Source: JACOTK01 sp038256565
Lineage (GTDB): Bacteria; Actinomycetota; Acidimicrobiia; Acidimicrobiales; CADCSY01
DNA: 46,675 nucleotides
NCBI GenBank assembly: GCA_038256565.1
Contig: JBBSKG010000003.1
Span: forward strand, 1 to 46,675
Direction of reading: 5' to 3'
Shown in pieces: positions 22,291-31,230 of the stretch (the first letter of the stretch is position 1; every line of letters starts with the position of its first letter). The notes under the pieces were generated by a model. It searched no databases and was not told the origin of the DNA. It was given only the letters and a program-made list of their open reading frames with translations. The translations under genes were made by a program, and so were the position numbers.

Positions 22291-22428
22291 CTATCGCAAA
22301 TCGGGGCCGGACAGTTCACGCCAGCCACCAGCTTTTGGCGGAACACCCCCCGATCCTCGAAGCCGGAGCACACCAGCAATCACGGCTGTCACGCCGAGAG
22401 CCAAAACGGTACGTCGAAAGAATTTCAC
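22291..22428 (-). CDS. Small single-pass membrane protein
   Basis: A GTG at 22426-22428 opens a 45-residue frame: MKFFRRTVLALGVTAVIAGV, then LRLRGSGGVPPKAGGWREL and SGPDLR. The basic start followed by a hydrophobic helix gives a short membrane protein. In other actinobacteria a small protein (DLW-39 type) also sits beside tRNA-Ile/tRNA-Ala next to gyrA, so this may be its positional counterpart, although the DLW ending is absent. The start begins two bases after the tRNA, so translation may need a transcript released by tRNA processing. Confidence 0.45.
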   Translation of the reverse strand: MKFFRRTVLALGVTAVIAGVLRLRGSGGVPPKAGGWRELSGPDLR

Positions 22429-22430
22429 GG

Positions 22431-22504
22431 TGGGGCTAGCTGGAATCGAACCAGCGACCTCATCCTTATCAGGGATGCGCTCTAACCGACTGAGCTATAG
22501 CCCC
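22431..22504 (-). tRNA. ileT: tRNA-Ile(GAU)
   Basis: The minus strand reads GGGGCTATAGCTCAGTCGG, then an anticodon arm CATCC-CTGATAA-GGATG with anticodon GAT, variable loop, T-arm CTGGTTCGATTCCAG and acceptor TAGCCCC plus A. CCA is not encoded. Its place after gyrA and DUF3566 matches ileT in mycobacteria. Confidence 0.95.
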
Positions 22505-22527
22505 GTGGACACATCGGCTGAGCAACG

Positions 22528-23112
22528 CTAGCGCAGGTTTGCGTCAACCACATTCTCGTCAACCAACACGGTCTCGTCGGACAAAACGATCTTAAAGCCA
22601 CCCACCACTTCACTAATGAGGTTGTAAAACAGCACCAAGAACGAAGTCATCAGCGAACTCGCCACCACAAAGATAAACCCCGCCAATGTTGTGCCAGCTG
22701 CAAGCTGAGCGATGTTGACTTTGACGTCTTCCCAGCCGAGGTCAGCAAGAAAATCTGTAAATCCACTTGTCAGGCCCGTAACTAACCCTCCAACAACCAT
22801 CGCCGTAACAGCAACCACCAGCATCAGATAAACGCAGAAGAAAAAGACCGCCGAAACCCTTAGTGCTGCCATTGGTTCGATCCGGTAAACCTCTACGTAG
22901 CTAGTCATAGTTGCGCGACGGGTACGACCAGACACCTTAGGTTTCTTTGGGCCTGGTTTAGGTTTATTTGGGTCTGGTTTCGGCTTTACCTCAACTTGTC
23001 GCGAGCCCCCAGAAGAGGAGCCAGTACTCTCATAAGAACCGCTTGTTGAAGTAGTAGTCGAAGTTTCCGGTGCTACTGGTTGGTTGGTTACTGGGGAGGG
23101 ATCAGACGACAC
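22528..23112 (-). CDS. DUF3566 transmembrane protein (Rv0007-like)
   Basis: The 194-residue protein starts at GTG. The first 65 residues are Ser/Thr-rich then Lys/Pro-rich (KPKPDPNKPKPGPKKPK), as in other DUF3566 proteins. The domain itself begins SYVEVYRIEPMAALRVSAVF, followed by two membrane segments (FFFCVYLMLVVAVTAMVVGG and LAGFIFVVASSLMTSFLVLF) and ends VGGFKIVLSDE. In mycobacteria the gene (Rv0007) sits between gyrA and tRNA-Ile, as here. Function is not established; an envelope role linked to growth is plausible. It overlaps the upstream gene by 25 bases. Confidence 0.85.
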   Translation of the reverse strand: MSSDPSPVTNQPVAPETSTTTSTSGSYESTGSSSGGSRQVEVKPKPDPNKPKPGPKKPKVSGRTRRATMTSYVEVYRIEPMAALRVSAVFFFCVYLMLVVAVTAMVVGGLVTGLTSGFTDFLADLGWEDVKVNIAQLAAGTTLAGFIFVVASSLMTSFLVLFYNLISEVVGGFKIVLSDETVLVDENVVDANLR

Positions 23113-23744
23113 AACTCAAAGTGTACGGGATCGGTCTTGGCGACGGGTTGACAGAGCCCCACGTCACCGGCAATTCGGGCCAGCGAAGGAGCAAAGGAGA
23201 GTGGAACGTCAATAGCGAGACCTTGTTCATGCTTGGAACTTCCAGGTTTTGCAACCGGATATGGGTTTGATCCTCTATTGTTGTAAAGCCGCTGTTGTTG
23301 TTCTATTGAACGCCATCCCGACGAGACGGGAACGGGTTTTCCCAACAAGGCTTCAGCTCTAGCCAGGGCATTAAATAGTTGGGGGTGTAGACCTTTGGCC
23401 CCTGTCCCATGAGGCGAATCGGGTATCGAACCCTCCGCTCTCGCAGATACCTTGGTTCCGCCGAGTTCCACCGTAACCTGTGCTTCTCGTCCCTCTACAA
23501 CAAACGAAACCAGCCGAGCACCATTAATCTGAGCAACTTGACGGGCTGCTTGTTCACCTTCTACCGCACCAGCCAATGCTGCTGCATCAGCTGCCGTACG
23601 AGCTTGAGCCGCCATAGATGCTTCGGCACCAAAGCGTGCTATTCCCATTGCTAACCCAGCGGTGACAACAACAAAGAGAGCGATGAATGGAGTGATTGAG
23701 CCGCGCTCGTCTAAACGAACGCTGGGTTGTAGACATTTCGACAC
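23088..23744 (-). CDS. TadE-like N-terminus fused to a LAS/VanY-type peptidase
   Basis: Of 218 residues, 14-60 read GSITPFIALFVVVTAGLAMG, then ARTAADAAALAGA, the membrane-anchored pilin-like start of TadE/TadG proteins. Residues 115-213 are an M15/LAS metallopeptidase: PVSSGWRSIEQQQRLYNN, SSKHEQGLAIDV with zinc ligands His172 and Asp179, and DPVHFEL with zinc ligand His208 and probable catalytic Asp205. These enzymes cut peptidoglycan stem peptides (D,D-carboxypeptidase or L-Ala-D-Glu peptidase). The protein would place a wall hydrolase on the outer membrane face with a pseudopilin-like anchor. It lies between gyrA and DUF3566. Confidence 0.8.
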   Translation of the reverse strand: MSKCLQPSVRLDERGSITPFIALFVVVTAGLAMGIARFGAEASMAAQARTAADAAALAGAVEGEQAARQVAQINGARLVSFVVEGREAQVTVELGGTKVSARAEGSIPDSPHGTGAKGLHPQLFNALARAEALLGKPVPVSSGWRSIEQQQRLYNNRGSNPYPVAKPGSSKHEQGLAIDVPLSFAPSLARIAGDVGLCQPVAKTDPVHFELCRLIPPQ

Positions 23745-23863
23745 GATGTTCCCTCATGCACGAGCCTTGGCGAAGCCATGGCAAAAGCATCAAAGGGGGA
23801 AGAGCGATCGAAATCAAAAACCAATCTATATTGAAATAACCTGAAATACAATTTCACAGGCCA

Positions 23864-26317
23864 TTAATCTTCGTCTGGCGTAAGAATTGGTGCAACGGCA
23901 GCGACCGATCCACCCTCACCAACGGACATAACCCGTACACCTGTGGCATCTCTACCCTGCGAAGATATCTCTCGAACGGGCATGCGAATAACTACCCCAT
24001 CGGTTGAAATAATCATTACCTCATCGTCCAGATTTACCCTAAATGCCGCAACAACTCCACCGCGTCTAGCAGTGAGTTTGATCCCTTTAACGCCCTGGCC
24101 ACCTCGAGCCTGCGCGTTAAAACGCTCCATCTTCGTGCGCTTGCCATAACCAGCGTCGGTCACAATCAAGATGTCTGCCTCATCATCAGCAACATCACAC
24201 GAGACCACTTCGTCACCAGCTCGCATGCGCATACCTCTTACGCCTGCCGCTGAACGGCCCATTGGACGCGCTTCACTTTCAGCAAAACGAATAGTCATTC
24301 CCTGCTTGGAAAGCATAAGAATCTCGTTCTCACCACTGGTTGGAATGACTCGTACCAACTCGTCATCATCCTTAAGGTTCAGCGCAATAAGCCCAGAACG
24401 CAGTGACGAGTCGTACTCTGTGAAGCGGGTCTTCTTAACTTGACCCAACTTGGTAGCGAAGAACAAATAGCGATGGGTCTCATAATCACGAGTATCGATA
24501 ATCGCCTGAATGCGCTCGTCGGGTGCTAGTGGCAACAAGTTGACGATTGCGGTTCCGCGCGCTGTGCGCTCTTTCATCGGAATCTCATGAGCACGAAGTC
24601 GATAGACCCTGCCCCGATTTGAAAAAAGCAACAAATATGATTGTGCCGTGGTCGTAACGATGTGGGTTACATAGTCGTCGTCACGCAATTTCGTGCCAGC
24701 CACTCCTCGCCCACCCCGGCTCTGTGTGCGGAAGGCGTCAAAGGCAACCGTCTTTACGTATCCCGTAGCAGAAAGGGTCACCACGAGTTCTTCATCCTCA
24801 ATGAGATCAAGGTTGTCTATATCGCCTGGATCAAACGTGATCTCGGCTCGACGAGGCGTTGCAAAACTCGCACGGACCGCGCTCAGCTCGGTCTTTATAA
24901 CCCCTCGCAGCATTGCGTCATCATGCAAAATTGCCTCAAGGCCAGCGATGGTTTCTCTCAGCTGTGCCATCTCTTTATCAAGCTCTTCTCGCCCCAGGCG
25001 GGTAAGTCGGCCCAATGTCATGTCAAGAATGTGATCGGCCTGAATTTCCGAAAACAACATCGGTTCGGCCATCAAGCCCGCACGGGCTGCGGAGCGATCA
25101 TCAGAAGAGCGAATGAGCGCAATGATCTCGTCGATCAAGTCAAGGGCTCGAATGAGACCTTCGACGATGTGTGCCCGTTTCTGGGCTTTATCGAGACGAT
25201 AAGCAGAACGACGGGTGATGACTTCTACTTGATGATCAACATAAGCAGAAAGGGCTTGCACCAAGTTGAGTGTTCGGGGAACCCCATCAACTAAGGCGAC
25301 CATATTCACACCAAAGCTGGTTTGCAATGGTGTGTGTTTGTAGAGGTTGTTCAACACCACGTTCGCGTTGGCATCACGCTTGAGTCGAACAATCATGCGG
25401 GTGTCATCACCCGACGAAGCATCATCGAGTGCTGCAATGCCATCGAGTTCCTTCGACTCCACCAACTCAGCAATGCGAGCAAAAATGGCATTTGGCGACG
25501 ACTGATACGGCAACTCACTAATGACTATTCGCGAGCCTTTAGCATCTTCTTCAATAATCGCCCGGGCCCGAACCCGAATAGAACCCCTACCGGTGCGATA
25601 CGCATCGAGAATGCCGGATCGCCCCAAAATATAAGCCCCGGTTGGAAAATCGGGACCTTTAACGAAGGCCATTAGATCGTCTGGGGTGGACTCGGGGTTG
25701 TCGATCAGGTGAAGAGTTGCATCAATCACCTCACCTAAGTTGTGAGGTGGGATGTTGGTCGCCATTCCCACCGCAATGCCTTGACTGCCATTAACTAAGA
25801 GATTGGGAAAACGGGCTGGTAACGCCGTGGGTTCGCGAAACTCACCTGAATAGTTGTCAACAAACTCGACTGTGTCCTCGTCGATGCTGTCGAGCATCTG
25901 GTTTGCAAGAACCGCCAAACGGCATTCTGTATATCTCTGCGCTGCGGGAGGATGGTCAGGCGAACCAAAGTTTCCCTGCCCGTCGATCAGGGGATGGCGA
26001 AGGCTGAAGTCTTGAGCCATGCGTACAAGTGCGTCGTAGATAGACCCTTCACCGTGAGGGTGAAATTTACCCATGACCTCACCGGTAACACGGGCACACT
26101 TCAAACGGGTGCGATCAGAACGAGCACCCAGCTCATGCATTCCATAAAGAATGCGGCGATGAACTGGTTTAAGACCATCTCGAGCATCAGGCAATGCCCG
26201 GCTAACAATGACAGACATGGAGTAATCGAGAAACGATCTTTCCATCTCTTCTTGAATTTCGATGGGCACGATACCAGCAATAGCCGTATCGCTTCCCCCT
26301 GGAGGTAGGTCGCTCAT
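23864..26317 (-). CDS. gyrA: DNA gyrase subunit A
   Basis: The 817-residue protein is the breakage-reunion and wrapping subunit of gyrase. The winged-helix part has ALPDARDGLKPVHRRILYGM and HPHGEGSIYDALVRMAQ; the catalytic Tyr129 is in AAQRYTECRL. The position equivalent to E. coli Ser83 is Gly91, relevant to quinolone binding. The C-terminal beta-pinwheel has repeated blades and a GyrA-box-like QSRGGRGVAG; a second QARGGQGVKG occurs later. ATG overlaps the gyrB stop (ATGA), so the pair is coupled. Confidence 0.97.
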   Translation of the reverse strand: MSDLPPGGSDTAIAGIVPIEIQEEMERSFLDYSMSVIVSRALPDARDGLKPVHRRILYGMHELGARSDRTRLKCARVTGEVMGKFHPHGEGSIYDALVRMAQDFSLRHPLIDGQGNFGSPDHPPAAQRYTECRLAVLANQMLDSIDEDTVEFVDNYSGEFREPTALPARFPNLLVNGSQGIAVGMATNIPPHNLGEVIDATLHLIDNPESTPDDLMAFVKGPDFPTGAYILGRSGILDAYRTGRGSIRVRARAIIEEDAKGSRIVISELPYQSSPNAIFARIAELVESKELDGIAALDDASSGDDTRMIVRLKRDANANVVLNNLYKHTPLQTSFGVNMVALVDGVPRTLNLVQALSAYVDHQVEVITRRSAYRLDKAQKRAHIVEGLIRALDLIDEIIALIRSSDDRSAARAGLMAEPMLFSEIQADHILDMTLGRLTRLGREELDKEMAQLRETIAGLEAILHDDAMLRGVIKTELSAVRASFATPRRAEITFDPGDIDNLDLIEDEELVVTLSATGYVKTVAFDAFRTQSRGGRGVAGTKLRDDDYVTHIVTTTAQSYLLLFSNRGRVYRLRAHEIPMKERTARGTAIVNLLPLAPDERIQAIIDTRDYETHRYLFFATKLGQVKKTRFTEYDSSLRSGLIALNLKDDDELVRVIPTSGENEILMLSKQGMTIRFAESEARPMGRSAAGVRGMRMRAGDEVVSCDVADDEADILIVTDAGYGKRTKMERFNAQARGGQGVKGIKLTARRGGVVAAFRVNLDDEVMIISTDGVVIRMPVREISSQGRDATGVRVMSVGEGGSVAAVAPILTPDED

Positions 26318-28245
26318 ATGTCCAGAAACCTGACGTCGTTGGCGTTAGTAATAATGAACTGCTTGCGAAGCTCGACCACGTCACCCATGAGGGTGCTGAT
26401 CACTTCATCGGCAATCGAAGCTTGTTCAACGGTGACCTGCAGCAACGTTCGCTGAGAAGCATCCATCGTGGTGGCACCAAGCTCTTGCCAATCCATTTCA
26501 CCCAAACCCTTAAGACGGCTGAACTCAAAACGTTTAGGAGCTTGTTCTGCAACAAAAGCCTCGCGTGCGCTTTCGTCTTTCAAGTACACCTTCTCCTTGC
26601 CAACCACTGTCGAAAACAGTGGTGGTTGAGCTATGTAAACACAGCCAGCAGCGACAAGGGGCTCCATTTGGCGATAAAAGAACGTCAACAACAAAGTTCT
26701 GATATGGCTTCCGTCAACATCGGCGTCGCACATGATTACAACCTTGTTGTAACGGATTTTTTCTAGGTCGAACTCTTCACCAAAGCCAGCACCCACGGCC
26801 TTAACGAGGGCTTCTACCTCGTTGTTCTTCAACATCTTGTCTACCCGAGCACGCTCGACGTTCAAGATTTTGCCTCTAATGGGCAAAATGGCCTGCGTTC
26901 GTGGATCACGAGCCTTAATGGCCGAACCACCAGCGGAATCACCTTCGACGATGAACAGTTCGGCCTCACGCGCATCGCGCGAAGCGCAATCAGTTAGCTT
27001 GCCCGGCAAGCCTGCACCCTCGAGGGGAGACTTCCGTCGAGTGGCGTCGCGGGCCTGGCGAGCAGCTATGCGGGCACGGGCAGCCTGGACGGCTTTTTGC
27101 ACGAGTTGGCGTGCTTCAGGTGGGTGTTCTTCAAGCCAGTCGACCAACTTTTCATTGGTTGCTCGCTCCACCAATGAACGCATTGACACGTTGCCAAGCT
27201 TGGCCTTGGTCTGTCCCTCAAATTGAGGCTCAGCAAGACGCACGCTGATAATTGCGGTTAGGCCCTCTCGAATGTCTTCGCCCAACAAATTGTCATCTTT
27301 GTCTTTAAGTAAAGATTTTGCTTTGGCATACTTGTTCACCGCATTCGTAAGAGCCTTTTTGAAGCCTTCTTCGTGCATGCCCCCCTCGTTGGTGGCAATG
27401 CCATTGGCAAACGAGTGAATCCCTTCGTGGTATCCGGTGTTCCACTGAAAGGCGACTTCCACCTCTTGCGTGTCCTCAGCAGCGTGGTAGTAGCCCACCC
27501 TCTTGAACAAAGCTTCTTTCGAGGTATTGAGGTGTCGAACGAAATCTTCAATCCCCCCGTCGTACTTATAAGTCTTTGGCTCTGCCTCGTGTCCGGGACG
27601 CTGGTCTTTAAAGCGAATCTCCAAACCTTTATTGAGAAACGCCATCATCTGAAGGCGTTCAACTAATGTTTGAGCTCGAAACTCAGTTCCCTCACTATGG
27701 AATACGATTGGGTCTGGCCAAAAAGTAACCGTGGTGCCCGTTCTGCCCTTTGGAGAATCACCAATCATTTCAAGCTTGCCTGTTGGCTTACCTCCATCGG
27801 CAAACTCAATGCGATATCTCTTGGCATCACGATCAACTTCGACGATCACCCGGACAGATAGTGCGTTTACGACCGATACACCCACACCGTGAAGGCCACC
27901 AGAAACCTTGTAACCAGATCCGCCAAACTTTCCACCTGCGTGCAAGACGGTGAGCACCACCTCTACACCAGACTTATTGGTGTACTTGGGGTGAGGGTCG
28001 ACAGGAATGCCACGCCCATCGTCAGAAACTCGACATCCACCGTCTTCAAGGAGATCGATCTCAATGAGGGTGCAGTGGCCCGCCATGGCTTCATCAACAC
28101 TGTTGTCGACGACCTCATAGACAAGGTGGTGCAAACCACTAAGTCCGGTAGAACCGATGTACATGCCGGGGCGTTTTCGAACGGCCTCAAGGCCCTCTAG
28201 GACCTGAAGGTCCTTCGCTCCGTAACTTTCAGAAATCTGGGCCAC
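26314..28245 (-). CDS. gyrB: DNA gyrase subunit B
   Basis: The protein has about 643 residues from the GTG at 28243-28245, preceded by GGAAGG at seven bases. An in-frame extension to 28359 adds sequence without family similarity. The GHKL ATPase has EGLEAVRKRPGMYIGSTG, EVVDNSVDEAMAG, DDGRGIPVD and GGLHGVGVSVVNALS. The TOPRIM domain has ELFIVEGDSAGGSA and VIMCDADVDGSHIRTLLLTF. The C-terminus ends ALMGDVVELRKQFIITNA. It supplies ATP-driven strand passage with GyrA, introducing negative supercoils near the origin. Confidence 0.97.
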   Translation of the reverse strand: MAQISESYGAKDLQVLEGLEAVRKRPGMYIGSTGLSGLHHLVYEVVDNSVDEAMAGHCTLIEIDLLEDGGCRVSDDGRGIPVDPHPKYTNKSGVEVVLTVLHAGGKFGGSGYKVSGGLHGVGVSVVNALSVRVIVEVDRDAKRYRIEFADGGKPTGKLEMIGDSPKGRTGTTVTFWPDPIVFHSEGTEFRAQTLVERLQMMAFLNKGLEIRFKDQRPGHEAEPKTYKYDGGIEDFVRHLNTSKEALFKRVGYYHAAEDTQEVEVAFQWNTGYHEGIHSFANGIATNEGGMHEEGFKKALTNAVNKYAKAKSLLKDKDDNLLGEDIREGLTAIISVRLAEPQFEGQTKAKLGNVSMRSLVERATNEKLVDWLEEHPPEARQLVQKAVQAARARIAARQARDATRRKSPLEGAGLPGKLTDCASRDAREAELFIVEGDSAGGSAIKARDPRTQAILPIRGKILNVERARVDKMLKNNEVEALVKAVGAGFGEEFDLEKIRYNKVVIMCDADVDGSHIRTLLLTFFYRQMEPLVAAGCVYIAQPPLFSTVVGKEKVYLKDESAREAFVAEQAPKRFEFSRLKGLGEMDWQELGATTMDASQRTLLQVTVEQASIADEVISTLMGDVVELRKQFIITNANDVRFLDI

Positions 28246-28403
28246 AACGCGCCCTTCCAGCGACGGTGAACAGGAAACGAACCGACTGTTTACTTTCCCA
28301 CCATCTGTTTCGGGTGAGCGTAAACCATACGATTCGCAAGCCGTCACTATACACCGCATGCCAACTGTGACATGAAGGAAGCAAATCTCCTGCGCATAGA
28401 GAC

Positions 28404-28733
28404 TCAGTGGGTAGGACGGACGACGACTTCAATGCGCTGAACTGCTCCCGCACCAGCCACCTCGGATAAACGAGTTAGTAAATCTGCTTCGAGCCAACGA
28501 AGTTGAGTGGCCCACGCTGGCTCTTCTACCGCAACTACCAAGATGCCATCGCTCAATGATTGGGGTCGGGTATGTTCTGCCAGAGATTCCCCCACAAGTG
28601 TTGTCCATGCTGTGAAAACTGAGGTCATAGTAGAAGCTTTTGGAACACCTAGTGACGCTGCAACGCGATCGAGGGAATCGCCTACTGGCCGGGGCTCAGG
28701 GGGCTCACGGTTAGGTAAGGGACGCCAACCCAT
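28404..28733 (-). CDS. DUF721/DciA-like protein
   Basis: The 109-residue protein contains the DUF721 pattern: SLDRVAASLGVPKASTMTSV then FTAWTTLVGESLAEHTRPQS and LVVAVEEPAWATQLRWLEAD, ending with the V..R(I/V)xVVV strand. In many bacteria DUF721 proteins (DciA) act in loading the replicative helicase. It overlaps recF by one base and sits in the dnaN-recF-DUF721-gyrB order of actinobacteria, which supports a replication role. A K-homology-like fold is typical of the domain. Confidence 0.85.
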   Translation of the reverse strand: MGWRPLPNREPPEPRPVGDSLDRVAASLGVPKASTMTSVFTAWTTLVGESLAEHTRPQSLSDGILVVAVEEPAWATQLRWLEADLLTRLSEVAGAGAVQRIEVVVRPTH

Positions 28734-29851
28734 CAGCCGACTCCGCCGAGGTCGTAGAAGATTTTTCCAGCCTGCACCCTGACCACCTTTTCGGGTATTG
28801 CCTTGGCAGGCAAGTCCTCAGTAGTGGTGAGTAATGCCTGGCCAGGTGGCAAATGTGCCAATAGAGCCTCTGAACGACTGGGGTCTAATTCGGAAAATAC
28901 GTCGTCAAGCAACAAAATTGGCGGTGTTCGAGTGTCTAAATACACCAGATGATGAGACGCTAACCGCAACGCTAGAGCGAGCGAGCGTTGCTCGCCTTGT
29001 GACGCATGGGTGCGCGCAACAAAGTCATCAAGGTGAACAGTCACCTCGTCTCTATGAGGTCCGACGGTCGTCACACCACGTCGAAGATCGTCTTTTTGGG
29101 CTTCATTAAGTGCTTTAGCTAGTCCATTCTCTCGCCAAGGAGCGTCATAACGCAGTCCCACCTTGGTCGATCGAGCAGCAACCTGGTTGTAGGTCTCGTC
29201 AACGAGTGGGTTAAGCCGATCGACCAAGGTGGCTCTTAGGTTTCCAAGGGTTTCCCCTAATGAAGACATTTTGGAATCCCATACTTCAAGAGTCGATGCG
29301 ACCTCAAAAGTCAGGCGACCTCCAGCCTGTTTCAATAATGCATTACGTTGCCGAAGCACTCGATCAAGGTCGCCCATCAATGCGTCATGTCTTGATGCCA
29401 ACGACACCAAGACGGCATCAAGATACGCGCGACGCTCGCTCGGACCACCCTTAATCAGACGTAAATCATCAGGTGAAAAGGTCGTAACTCGAACGGATCC
29501 CAAAAGATCGCGTGTTCGTTTAAGGGCTTGGCGATTCACAAGAACACGATCACGACCACTCAAGCGCAGCTCGGATTCGATCGAAATCATTCGGTGGCGT
29601 TGCTCATCAACTACTTGCATATCTTGATCGACTACCGCCCTCACCACAGCGGTCTCAGCCCCGTGACGCACGAGCGCTTCATTTGGGGTACCCCTAAACG
29701 AGGAAAGGGTTGCAAGGTACCCAATAGCTTCAATCAGGTTTGTTTTGCCCTCACCGTTAGGTCCAATAATGGCTGTTAACCCTGGTGCGGGCTCAAGGTT
29801 TACCTGGTGATAGCTGCGAAAATCAACAAGATCGATTGAAACCAGCCGCAC
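28733..29851 (-). CDS. recF: DNA replication and repair protein RecF
   Basis: The 372-residue ABC-like ATPase loads RecA at gaps. The start is GTG, giving MRLVSIDLVDFRSYHQVNLE. Walker A is GPNGEGKTN, the signature region is ASQGEQRSLALALRLA, and Walker B is PILLLDDVFSELDPSR. The length is normal for the family. It starts 12 bases after dnaN and shares a base with DUF721, so the cluster is one operon running away from the origin. Confidence 0.96.
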   Translation of the reverse strand: MRLVSIDLVDFRSYHQVNLEPAPGLTAIIGPNGEGKTNLIEAIGYLATLSSFRGTPNEALVRHGAETAVVRAVVDQDMQVVDEQRHRMISIESELRLSGRDRVLVNRQALKRTRDLLGSVRVTTFSPDDLRLIKGGPSERRAYLDAVLVSLASRHDALMGDLDRVLRQRNALLKQAGGRLTFEVASTLEVWDSKMSSLGETLGNLRATLVDRLNPLVDETYNQVAARSTKVGLRYDAPWRENGLAKALNEAQKDDLRRGVTTVGPHRDEVTVHLDDFVARTHASQGEQRSLALALRLASHHLVYLDTRTPPILLLDDVFSELDPSRSEALLAHLPPGQALLTTTEDLPAKAIPEKVVRVQAGKIFYDLGGVG

Positions 29852-29863
29852 GCCAGAAAAGCC

Positions 29864-30958
29864 CTAAGAAACTCGAACGGGCATGAGGAGATACAAGAAG
29901 TTGTCATCTTTTACAGAACGGATGACGGCTGGCTTAAGCCCATCAATGGTTTCTATTGAAACTTCATCGCCACTTATTGCGTCAATACCGTCAATCAAAT
30001 ATTCAGGGTTGAAGGCAATAATCATTTCTTCACCCTCATAAGACGCATCGACTAGTTCTTCGGCCTGACCCACGTCTTGAGTTATAGCTAATAACTCCAC
30101 GGAATTTTCACTAAGTGAAAGACGAATGGGCGTAGATTCCTTCGCCATCAACTTCACTCGTTTGATCGCGTCAATCAGAGCTTCACGCCCAACCACCACA
30201 CGATTTGGCGAACTTGTGGGAATGAGCTGACGGTAATTCGGAAACTCGCCTTCTATCAAACGAGTCGTAAGTTTTAATGATCCCACTCCAAAAGTGGCGT
30301 CGCGTTCCCCAAGACGAAGTTCTACCGTCCCCTCGGTTCCAATGATTCGCACAAGTTCACCTAATGCTTTGGATGGAATCAACACAGACTGACCTTCTAC
30401 CAACTTTAAAGATCCAGTTACATCGCATAGAGCAAGCCGGTAAGAGTCTGTTGCTACTAAACGTAGTTCTTCGCCTTCGGCTACGAGGAGTACGCCTGTC
30501 AAAATAGGTCGAGCATCATCATGACTTGCAGCGCGAACAACCTGACGAAGTGCTTCAGCGATTATAGACGCATCGAAGGAAACTGGGTCTTGTTCTGAGT
30601 CAGTAAGTCGGGGGTAATCATCAGCTGGTAGTAACCGAACGGTAAAATGAGACCTTCCTGCTATCAGATTTGCTTCGTCTCCTTCGATCTCAAAACGTAC
30701 TGCGCCTGGTTCAAGGGCTCGCACGATATCAGTGGTTAGGCGGGCAGGAAATACCGTCACTCCATCTTGTTCACCGTTAACAGTAAGAACTGTTTCGATA
30801 GTCAGATCAAGATCACTACCAATCAGACTGAGGCGATCACCTGCAAGCGTTGCGTGAATGCCAGAAAGTACCGGCAAGGCGCCACCACGACTCGTCACAG
30901 CACGCGACACAGTCGCTAAAGCCTCGACCAATACATCTCGCTCGCAACGGAACTTCAC
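29864..30958 (-). CDS. dnaN: DNA polymerase III beta sliding clamp
   Basis: The 364-residue protein forms the ring that tethers the replicative polymerase. It starts at GTG with GGGAGGAAAT upstream. The three clamp domains are evident: MKFRCERDVLVEALATVSRA at the start, RPILTGVLLVAEGEELRLVA in the middle, and the C-terminal RSVKDDNFLYLLMPVRV, which forms the hydrophobic partner-binding site. It is the first gene left of oriC. Confidence 0.97.
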   Translation of the reverse strand: MKFRCERDVLVEALATVSRAVTSRGGALPVLSGIHATLAGDRLSLIGSDLDLTIETVLTVNGEQDGVTVFPARLTTDIVRALEPGAVRFEIEGDEANLIAGRSHFTVRLLPADDYPRLTDSEQDPVSFDASIIAEALRQVVRAASHDDARPILTGVLLVAEGEELRLVATDSYRLALCDVTGSLKLVEGQSVLIPSKALGELVRIIGTEGTVELRLGERDATFGVGSLKLTTRLIEGEFPNYRQLIPTSSPNRVVVGREALIDAIKRVKLMAKESTPIRLSLSENSVELLAITQDVGQAEELVDASYEGEEMIIAFNPEYLIDGIDAISGDEVSIETIDGLKPAVIRSVKDDNFLYLLMPVRVS

Positions 30959-30972
30959 GATTTCCTCCCTAT

Positions 30973-31001
30973 TACTATTAAAAAGAAGTAATTTAATAGT
31001 A
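30973..31001. repeat. Inverted repeat in the AT-rich unwinding region
   Basis: TACTATTAAA (30973-30982) and TTTAATAGTA (30992-31001) form a perfect 10-base inverted repeat with a 9-base spacer, in the AT-rich stretch just upstream of dnaN. It may assist unwinding or bind a regulator. Confidence 0.6.
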
Positions 31002-31031
31002 CTAATAATAAGACTTGTGGATTGTGGATAA
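30994..31031 (-). promoter_or_regulatory. DnaA-trio-like unwinding array next to two DnaA boxes
   Basis: The plus strand reads TAA TAG TAC TAA TAA TAA (30994-31011), then a short gap, then two overlapping DnaA boxes (31016-31024, degenerate; 31023-31031, perfect). Five of six triplets fit TA[A/G]. The order and polarity, boxes followed by triplets read 3'-to-5' on one strand, match the DnaA-trio element described in Bacillus subtilis. Confidence 0.55.
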
Positions 31032-31230
31032 CCACAGGTTCATGCAGCTTAAGACCAGTTTTGTTATTAGCTGGAAATCCACAGACTATGAAACTTACGA
31101 ATCAAAACTTTACGCATGTGACCCATTGTGTGGATAACGAAGGCATCTCCCCAGGATGTTTTGAGGTTATCCACAGGAATATCCACATGACTGTATATAC
31201 TACCATAATAACCCCTTTCATTAACTTTCA

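Larger units (their letters stand above)
30959..31230. other. oriC: Origin of replication (oriC) between dnaN and dnaA
   Basis: Three perfect DnaA boxes (TTATCCACA or its complement) lie at 31023-31031, 31129-31137 and 31167-31175. A one-mismatch box is at 31179-31187, and weaker ones are at 31016-31024 and 31075-31083. The dnaN side (30970-31013) is strongly AT-rich and would be the unwinding element. Genes diverge around this region and the flanking genes are dnaA and dnaN, the standard actinobacterial origin layout. Confidence 0.9.

Noticed and set aside
24641..25294. 217-codon plus-strand frame inside gyrA
   Set aside because: It is antisense to highly conserved gyrA coding sequence, without independent features.
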